From IMG/VR virus record IMGVR_UViG_3300034356_001764, positions 1-64,000 of that record: a DNA stretch of 64,000 nt, one strand, 5' to 3'. Below, one piece after another: positions 26,703-34,900 of this stretch; position 1 is the first letter of the stretch, and each line of letters starts with the position of its first letter. Origin of the DNA: a virus. The position numbers and the translations under genes were made by a program. The notes beneath the pieces were generated by a model, which was not told where the DNA came from, made no database searches, and saw nothing but the letters and a program-made list of their open reading frames with translations.

Positions 26703-29700
26703 TTAGTCAATTTCTTCAATTACATAACCATCTTTAATATATCTATTAATCTCTGCTTGTGTAAGATTTGCTACCATCCCTCCTTCTTTAGCTTTAACTG
26801 CACCCTTTACTAAGGCTTTAGTTCTACTTCCAGACGGATCTTTTATAGGAACATATGTATTACCTGTTGATTTCCCGGTGTTAATATACCATTTACCATT
26901 TGAATCTTTCTTATAAGTTACTCCAGGTCTTTCAGGATATTTATAAACTGTACTTTGGAGTGTAACTTTCTTAGTATAATCAGGTGCTACAAATGGCTTC
27001 AACTTATTTGCATCTTTGTATGGATTATAAACAGCAGTAGACTCAGTAGGTACAAGTTTTGAATAAGCAAAATTTGGATTACTCTTTTCATACTCAGCTT
27101 GTTTTTTATTTTTTTCTGCTATGTCTTTACGAACCTGTTCTCTTTGAGCATCCTCACTAGCTTTTTCTCTTGCTGTAATTCCTTTTTGTACTATACTATA
27201 TTCTTTTTGTAATTGATTAGTTGAACTTGTATTACCTATTATTTCATTAGCTTGCTTCAATACATTATTACTATAATCTATATCAAAGTTATTAATATAT
27301 TTTTGATACTTCTCTCTCTTATACCAATCAGAACCTGCTTGCCAAGACTTAGCTAAAATATAAGATGCAGGTATCTTTCCTTTGTATAGACCAGTCTTAA
27401 CATTAAAGTCTTTATCTTTTTTAAGTTTTTCATAATTGTCCAAAAGAATAATTGCACCCGCTTTAGTCTGTGCTTCAATATCAAATGTTCCAATATCTTT
27501 AGGATCAACTCCAAGTTTTTCTAACTTTTTACCAAGGGCATTTAATGAACCATCTTTATTTACAAAGTTTAAAGTAGGTTTCATTTGATAATAACCAATA
27601 CTTGCTTCATCTCCTTCAAAGGCTCCTTGACCAAGAACATCTTTATAAACAGTAGCTGCAACTTGTTTAGGAATTCTTTTATTTGATTCACCACCTGAAC
27701 TTTCATTCTGCATGATTCCACCTACAAGGATCTGTCCTACAAAGTTTGTATCCTCTTGACTATAACCTAGATTTTTAATGTTTCTAACATTGTTATTAAT
27801 AACACCTGTTGCTTGTTTTTGACGCTCAGTTGCTGTTTTACCTGCTACTAGTTTTAGTTTAGGATCAACTGTGCTATAATATCCTGTGTTCTGTAATCCA
27901 GATAAGTCAGCATTTTTAAGACTTGGGGATCTTACAATAGATGCAACTTGATAAGTAAATACACTTTTGTCATGATCATCAAGACTTATTGGCTCATCAA
28001 GTCTTTTGATAAAAGCTTTTCCTTTTTCAGAAGCATGCCAAATTAGTGGCGTACCATCTTTATCTTTACCAACTACAAATCCAAGGTGCTCAACATTTTC
28101 ATTTTCTAAACCACCTTTTGTTTCTGAAGCAAACTCTCCACTTGTTTTTGTATTCATTCTATTGAGCTGTACATAATCACCAACTTGTAATTTTGCATAA
28201 ACATCTTTAGGAACCTTTGGCATCTTAGCCATATCTCTTTCTGTAGTTTCATAAATAAGATCTCCACCTTTATTAAGAACATCAGATTTATTAAACCAAG
28301 CATCATTTGCCCATATATCTCCATCAGCTATTTCACCAAGTAAGTTACTCATCTTAACACTTACATTGAATGAACATCCTTTACCTTCAACACAAACTTC
28401 TTCTCCTTCCCCTTTATCAAGATATGGTAAGTAACCTACTCCAAGATTTTTGTTAACCGTATACTTAGTACTTTGTGATTGTTTTTTTGGTTCAATTGTT
28501 TTTACCTTAGATGGAGGAATACCAGAATTAAATGCATCTAATGCCATCTTTGTTCTGTTACCCATAATACCATCAACTCCATCTCTACTTGGACCTGAAG
28601 CTCCAATGTTATATCCAGCTGCTACTAGTTTCTTTTGAATTGCTTTAACATCACCTGATTGTTCAATCTTTGGCATTGCTATTTTCTCTACTTCTTTCTT
28701 AGTAAGTGTTGGTTGATCTACTACTGGAGTGTTCACTAGGGTAGCTGGTTGCTGAACTGTTGTAGCTACCACAGGTTCAGTAACAACTGGAGGTGCAACA
28801 AGATCACCTGTAGGCATCATATCAGGTGCTAACATAGGAGTCACAACCGGACTCTGACTTTGTTGCATAGTTGGAACAGTTGGTACACCACCATCTTGAA
28901 ACTTAACTTCCTCTATAGTAAACCCACCTTTTCTATAGTACTCTATTTCTTCATCATCAAGATCTAGTTCAATAAAACCACCATCTTCTTCTTGTTGTAA
29001 AGCTTTACCTCCTAATGATTTAGTAGATTTTTTAGGAAGCATTTCATAAATACCTTTCTCATTTTGTTTAGCTAAACCTTGTCTTTCTAAACTTTGCCAT
29101 GTGTTTCTTCCTGGAGCTACTCCATTATTTTCAACAAAGGCACCCCATGATCTAACTTTATTTCCTTCTGGTAATGATTCATTTAACTGCTTATAAACTT
29201 CTGTTCCTATACCTTGTCTTTGAAATTTAGGATCAACTCCTATATCCAATGTTTCAAAATCACCACTGGATAATCTATTACCTGAAACTTCACCAACTTT
29301 TGTATCTCCTTTATAAACCCCAAAAGTCTCCATGTCTAATTCTTGAGATCTTACATTATCAGGTAAAAGTTTTATATTCATATTTTTAGGTGCACTTGTA
29401 ATTTTTTTACTAGTTCCAAGTACATCTTCTGCGTAAGAGCCTACTTTACCAAATTTACCAACTTTACCTAACTTACCCAATGAACCAATTCCTGGTAACA
29501 CACCTGCTACATCTAATGTTTTATCTAACCCTGACCAATATTGATTTCCTGTAAGAGGATTTATATTAGTATTTCCTGTACCAAATGCAGAACCTATTCC
29601 TGGATTAGCAGACAGTGCAACATCAGCAACTGTATTACCTACTCCTTTAAGTGTACCCATGGGATCTTTTGCAATACGCAATAATGCTGGAGCTCCAGTT

Positions 29701-31976
29701 AATTCTAGCACTGCATCAGTAACTCCCATATTAGCTTCTTTTCTAGTATTAGCTTGATCTACTGCATCCTGATATTGGCCTTTATAACCTTCCTTCATTG
29801 TAGCTTGGTCATACTTACCCCAACCTCTTTCATCATACAGTCTGGCAAAGTCAGAAGTTGATATCTTACCTTCTTGAACCTTTCTTCTAGCACGTTCATA
29901 ATCTTGAGCTCCTTGATTATGTTCTTTAACTCCTTGTGTAAATCTTTGAAGTTCTTTTATAGAAAAGTCTTTAGGTTTTAAATCTTGATACCAAAGCTTT
30001 CTACCTTGAGCAGTATTCATAAGAGCTTTACTCTTATCCATTAACTCTTTCCAGCGTTCTTTATCTGAAGCTTTTGCATAAGCAAATGTTTCCGCTTCAT
30101 CTTGAGATTTATCTATAATGGGTTGTTGTGAACCTTCTTGAGCTTGAGGTAGTTCTTCTACTATATAACCACCTTTTCTATACTGTTCAATTTCTTGAGG
30201 AGTTAAATCCATTTCAACATACCCACCATCTTCTTGCATGGCCATCTTGTCATTAACTCCGTATGCCCATCTTTTATATGCAGTGCGGCCTTCTCTTAAT
30301 GGAAGACTTGGTATTTCTTCACCACCTTTTTGTGCATGCACTAATCCTTGACCACCACATTTATGACATGTAGTAACATCATCACTACCATCTGCAGCAT
30401 TCCATTTCCAACCACATTTTTTACAGGTTACTTTCTTAGTAAGTAAAGCACCTCCTTTTTGTTCTTTATTTAAAAAAGCTGGTGATACTGATTTATAATG
30501 TTCTGCAAAATATTGGGCATCTGCAGGATTATTAAATCTTATTGCTTCATTAGATTCTGGACCATAATCACCAAGCATTAACTGACCATTCTCATTTTGT
30601 ATTTGAGGTACAGCATAATTATCCATACTAGCCATATAGTGAGTACCTGTATTACCATTTTCAAATTGATATGGATTATCAGTAGGGACAACCATTCTTT
30701 TTGCAGCAGGATTGCCAAATTCATTTGCATAAGCAAGCTTTGCTTTCATCATACCACTTGTATAATCTTGCAAATGAGATGGTAAAGGAATATCATATTC
30801 TCCTTCTTCATTATGTGAATCTACTACAGCTTGTCCTTCTGGAGTAGTTTCTCTCCAGTTTCTATACTCATTAAGTTTATTTTGAATTAAATTATAATCA
30901 TCAAGTGTCCAACCTTTAGGATTTCCAATTTGATTTTCTATGGCTTTAATTTCTTTTCCCCATTCTTGTGGAGTTGTTGAACCACCAAATTGAAACAGTT
31001 GTCCACTAAATCCAAGTTTATCAATTACAGATTGTTTATTATCAATATGTCTATCAATACCAAGCTCTCTTACTTTAGCTACCTTAGCTTCATCTGAACC
31101 CATTGCAAAGATTCTATCTTCTGGGATACCTGCATTACGTGCCCTAGTGATCATATCTGGTGTTACTTCTTCTCTAGCAGATATAATATACTTCTGATCA
31201 CTAGGTGTATTCATTGCCATTTCCATTCCTGCATCAGTTGTAAGAGTATCATCATAGTCAAATGATACAATACCACCATCTGCGTAGAAACTTGCATTAG
31301 GATCAAAGATTTTTCTTTTTCTAGATTTAGGTACTTCAAATAAAGGATTCAATGCAAACAATCTATTTGTTGCTTCAAGACTTCTTGAATAAGCTTTTGA
31401 TTTAATTCCTTTTGATCCAGTAGGTATTCTTACTTTAGGAGTTTGCCCACCTTTCTTAAAATCTTCAGGTTGCTCAAGCTCTGGTTGAAGTCTGTAATCA
31501 GTTGTTAATTCTTCCCCAGCTTTAATATCTCTTTTTGCATAGACATATCTTTCATTACCTTTTTTAACACTATACATGTTAGGTGTGTCAGAGTGATTAT
31601 GCATCTTTCCAATCTCTCCTACTGGTTGACCATTTCTATGCGCTAAACCTATAAGTTGATTTTTTTTAAAAAAAGTATTTGCAAACAATCCTTTATCAGC
31701 TCCTGCAATTTTTGATTGTTTAACTACTAAATGACTGTTAGCTTTATTACCTCCTTTTTTTAATTCAGGATATTCATCAACATACTTAGCACCCGGAAAA
31801 TTATATTCCTCCTCTGGATGCATCATTACTGGTGAACCAAAATCTGGATAAGCCATGACAGGATATGGAACATTGTCCATGGTTATGTCATTACCTGGAA
31901 TTCTAGTTGGTACTCCAGGATGTGCCCACTGACCTCTTGGATCAACAATAATTTTAGATTTAGATTTCTTATTCAT
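26703..31976 (-). CDS. Multi-enzyme polyvalent virion protein: SET, HAD, zinc ribbon, GNAT, PG-binding, NlpC/P60-like, transglycosylase-like
   Basis: A 1757-residue protein whose ATG overlaps the muzzle stop (TAATG). Modules read in order: SET-like at about 81-161 (SKIAGADKGLFA, NHSDTPNM at 127-134, GEELTTDY at 154-161); HAD-like at about 236-330 with DYDDT at 240-244; a zinc ribbon with Cys 518/521/537/540; a hydrophobic Gly/Ala region near 750-850; GNAT at about 865-985 with VDPKFQRQGIGTEVY; a peptidoglycan-binding repeat at about 1102-1158 (DGVDGIMGNRTKMAL); an NlpC/P60-like segment at about 1192-1350 with Cys in KGCSFN, His in VEHLGFVVG and IWHAS; and a lytic-transglycosylase-like segment at about 1420-1560 (NESSGGESNK, ASIGYYQMKP). 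A tag of type EIxxYRKGGxxxEE closes the segments near residues 613 and 1028, and a variant closes the protein itself. The wall modules suggest a role in penetration; the others would act inside the cell. All calls are from motifs. Confidence 0.75.
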   Translation of the reverse strand: MNKKSKSKIIVDPRGQWAHPGVPTRIPGNDITMDNVPYPVMAYPDFGSPVMMHPEEEYNFPGAKYVDEYPELKKGGNKANSHLVVKQSKIAGADKGLFANTFFKKNQLIGLAHRNGQPVGEIGKMHNHSDTPNMYSVKKGNERYVYAKRDIKAGEELTTDYRLQPELEQPEDFKKGGQTPKVRIPTGSKGIKSKAYSRSLEATNRLFALNPLFEVPKSRKRKIFDPNASFYADGGIVSFDYDDTLTTDAGMEMAMNTPSDQKYIISAREEVTPDMITRARNAGIPEDRIFAMGSDEAKVAKVRELGIDRHIDNKQSVIDKLGFSGQLFQFGGSTTPQEWGKEIKAIENQIGNPKGWTLDDYNLIQNKLNEYRNWRETTPEGQAVVDSHNEEGEYDIPLPSHLQDYTSGMMKAKLAYANEFGNPAAKRMVVPTDNPYQFENGNTGTHYMASMDNYAVPQIQNENGQLMLGDYGPESNEAIRFNNPADAQYFAEHYKSVSPAFLNKEQKGGALLTKKVTCKKCGWKWNAADGSDDVTTCHKCGGQGLVHAQKGGEEIPSLPLREGRTAYKRWAYGVNDKMAMQEDGGYVEMDLTPQEIEQYRKGGYIVEELPQAQEGSQQPIIDKSQDEAETFAYAKASDKERWKELMDKSKALMNTAQGRKLWYQDLKPKDFSIKELQRFTQGVKEHNQGAQDYERARRKVQEGKISTSDFARLYDERGWGKYDQATMKEGYKGQYQDAVDQANTRKEANMGVTDAVLELTGAPALLRIAKDPMGTLKGVGNTVADVALSANPGIGSAFGTGNTNINPLTGNQYWSGLDKTLDVAGVLPGIGSLGKLGKVGKFGKVGSYAEDVLGTSKKITSAPKNMNIKLLPDNVRSQELDMETFGVYKGDTKVGEVSGNRLSSGDFETLDIGVDPKFQRQGIGTEVYKQLNESLPEGNKVRSWGAFVENNGVAPGRNTWQSLERQGLAKQNEKGIYEMLPKKSTKSLGGKALQQEEDGGFIELDLDDEEIEYYRKGGFTIEEVKFQDGGVPTVPTMQQSQSPVVTPMLAPDMMPTGDLVAPPVVTEPVVATTVQQPATLVNTPVVDQPTLTKKEVEKIAMPKIEQSGDVKAIQKKLVAAGYNIGASGPSRDGVDGIMGNRTKMALDAFNSGIPPSKVKTIEPKKQSQSTKYTVNKNLGVGYLPYLDKGEGEEVCVEGKGCSFNVSVKMSNLLGEIADGDIWANDAWFNKSDVLNKGGDLIYETTERDMAKMPKVPKDVYAKLQVGDYVQLNRMNTKTSGEFASETKGGLENENVEHLGFVVGKDKDGTPLIWHASEKGKAFIKRLDEPISLDDHDKSVFTYQVASIVRSPSLKNADLSGLQNTGYYSTVDPKLKLVAGKTATERQKQATGVINNNVRNIKNLGYSQEDTNFVGQILVGGIMQNESSGGESNKRIPKQVAATVYKDVLGQGAFEGDEASIGYYQMKPTLNFVNKDGSLNALGKKLEKLGVDPKDIGTFDIEAQTKAGAIILLDNYEKLKKDKDFNVKTGLYKGKIPASYILAKSWQAGSDWYKREKYQKYINNFDIDYSNNVLKQANEIIGNTSSTNQLQKEYSIVQKGITAREKASEDAQREQVRKDIAEKNKKQAEYEKSNPNFAYSKLVPTESTAVYNPYKDANKLKPFVAPDYTKKVTLQSTVYKYPERPGVTYKKDSNGKWYINTGKSTGNTYVPIKDPSGSRTKALVKGAVKAKEGGMVANLTQAEINRYIKDGYVIEEID

Positions 31977-34900
31977 TATCTTAATGATGCTTGATTCTTA
32001 CTATTTACTACTTTAACTATCATGTTAACACTACCAGAAATTTCTTTCCTTAAAGTTATATAATTTAAGTAATGTCTGAATTTTTTTCTTTGTAGTTCAG
32101 CTTTGTTATAATCTAAACTTGTAAGATTTAATTCTCTACGGTAGCCATCAGGTAATGTTATCCATGCAATTTCTTCTGGATAGTTACCAAGTAACTCAGT
32201 TGTTCCTGGAACTAATGGTCCTGTTGGAGGATAACCTGATCCTAGTGGAAACTCTCCTCTATCTCTTGTTACATCCCAGAATTGATTAAATCTATATTTG
32301 TTTTCTTCTTTTGAAAACAAGATATCAAATCCAGGTAGACCAACCACTGTATCCCTAATGATTATAGGAATAGATGGATTGAATTTAGGATACTCTAAAC
32401 TTAGTGTTATATTATTTTTAGGAAATACATTTAAGTTTAAATATCCAGATACTTGTTCTGAGTTATAAATAATTGCTGTGTCAAAGTTATTATCTAGCAC
32501 ATGGAATTGATCAACACAATTAGCTGCTCTTTTGTAAGATTCAAGTATATATTCAAATGATTTAACTACTGTTGGTGATTGACCTGTAATAATAGGAGTT
32601 TCAATTTCAAATGGATAATCTTTTCCATAGAAGTTGCAATAAGAATTACATACATAATTATGTTTCCAGAAACTATTTTTCTTTGTTGTTAAGAAAACAG
32701 TTTTACTTGGCATTACTAAATCCGGATGCCAGTCATGAAATGAAATCCACATTTCATTCTTAGGGTCATAACTTGCTGTCCAAGAAGCACTTTCAAATAT
32801 AGTAGGGTCACCAAGTAAGTATCTTCCTCTACCATCTAATGTAAAGAAATCTCCTTGTCCTTTTTTATAACCTTTACCTTTAATCATTTGACGGCAATCA
32901 ACTACTAATGGAACATAGTCAACTCTATCTAAGTCTATACCATCTTTAACAATGTAATCTTTCTTAGTAAAATAAAGTATAGAGTTTTCATTATCATATA
33001 CTGCCTGTACACCTACTCCAGCTACTGGATTATCTTTCCATGGATAATCAGGAAACTGAGTTGTAAGTTTACACTTTAAGAATAGTGAATACCACCACTT
33101 TAATCCAACTTGAGATATCTCTTTTAATCCTCCTGCATAACTAAATATCTTACCTTGATTCTGTGATGCATAAAATAAGCCTGCTGGAGTAGAGATAACT
33201 GCAAGTCTATTTTGAGATGATCCATACTCATATGGCTTATCTGCATTTGAAACAGACTGACCGGGTTGAGAAAATAAACCACCATCACCAATAGTAATCT
33301 TAGTTCCTAAATCTGTTTGAAGTGTATCAACACCTTGAAACATTTGTGGACTATCATTCTTAAATGTAATGAACAAACCACTTTTGTTTATAGACTTAAC
33401 ACCAGATATTTGAGACTTAAATTCTCTATAGTTATTTGGTAAAAATATAAACCAGCTATCTTTAAATGATTCATCTTGTTGTTGTAATGAATAATAAATT
33501 CTATCTGGAAAATATGTATAACATAGTTGAGATACATTTGGGTTGTAGTATCTATTTTGTAAATTACCAGAAGAGAAATACTGATTGTATAGTTTACTTA
33601 CACTTAATGAATAGTCATATCTAAATGTGTTACCTCTTGTAATGTTTTCTGGATTAATTTCAAACATTCTAGCAAGCTCAGTATAACGGTAAGGATCATA
33701 ATGCTTTTCCCATTCATTATCTCCAGCTTCTCTATAATCTACTATTACATCTGACTCAACAAAGAAGTCTCTTACAGAAGAAACTGCTAAATAGAAAAAT
33801 GAATCCTTTGGTCTAAATACACCTGGATAATCTCCTGCTGTATCATTTGTATAATCATATCCTGGATTTGTAGGTGTTGGACCATGATCCATTCTATAAA
33901 ATCTTGTTGGAAAAGCTCCTGTTCCAGGTACTGGTGAATTCCAGTTACTAGGTCCAAGATCTGATACTTCATATTTTCTGGAGTTAACATAAAATCTTGG
34001 TTCAGGAATCATTTGATGAATTGCATAATTATATTCAAAACCATCAGGTTGACCATATAACCAATCATAGAAAAAGAACATTGAATTCTTTTCTGTATAT
34101 CTATTTACATAAACATCTCCACCAAAAAATATTGGGCTAATATTTATTTTTTTAAGTATTACTGCAAGGTTACATGATCCACATTGATTATAAGGACCCC
34201 AGTTTGATAAAGTATTATAATCAAACTTTTGCTCACATGGAGTTATTACAATTTGTTTTATAGATTGCAATTGACCATACTGATTTTGAATTCTTACTTT
34301 CATTGCCGCATAGTGACTAGCAATTGGTAAAGTAAAATTAGCATCTACAATCTCAAAATTTGGACCTACATTTGGATTAGGAATATAAGGATTTAATGTC
34401 AAGGGATCAACTAAACCATTTTGTTGAATATTACCAAGAGTAGTTAATGACTGATCTACATATCTTGAAGATTCAATAATATAGTTTGGTCCAATTGCAC
34501 CACCAATATAAGGCCCCGCATAATTTGGACCAGCCTCTGTTCTTATTACAACTGTGTCAGATCTTTTAAGATTATTAATACTATAAGATCTGAAAGTACC
34601 TGCTACATTATAATACCCAGGCATTTGCATAATGTTATCTCTTATGTAAGAACTATCTTCAATTTTAAATCTAAATAGTTTTGTACTACTAGGAGATCTC
34701 ATATCTGAGTAGAACCCATGAGCAATCATTTGTGATGCATACTGTGTATAAGGAATAATTGCTCTAATAATATCAGCTGCAATATTTGCTCCTTCAGAAA
34801 AATAATATAGTGCTTGATTCAAACCACCTAAAATTCTAAGAGGGATTGGTAAGTAATCTAATTTAGGTACTGTATAAGTATACTCATCTCCAGATGCAGA

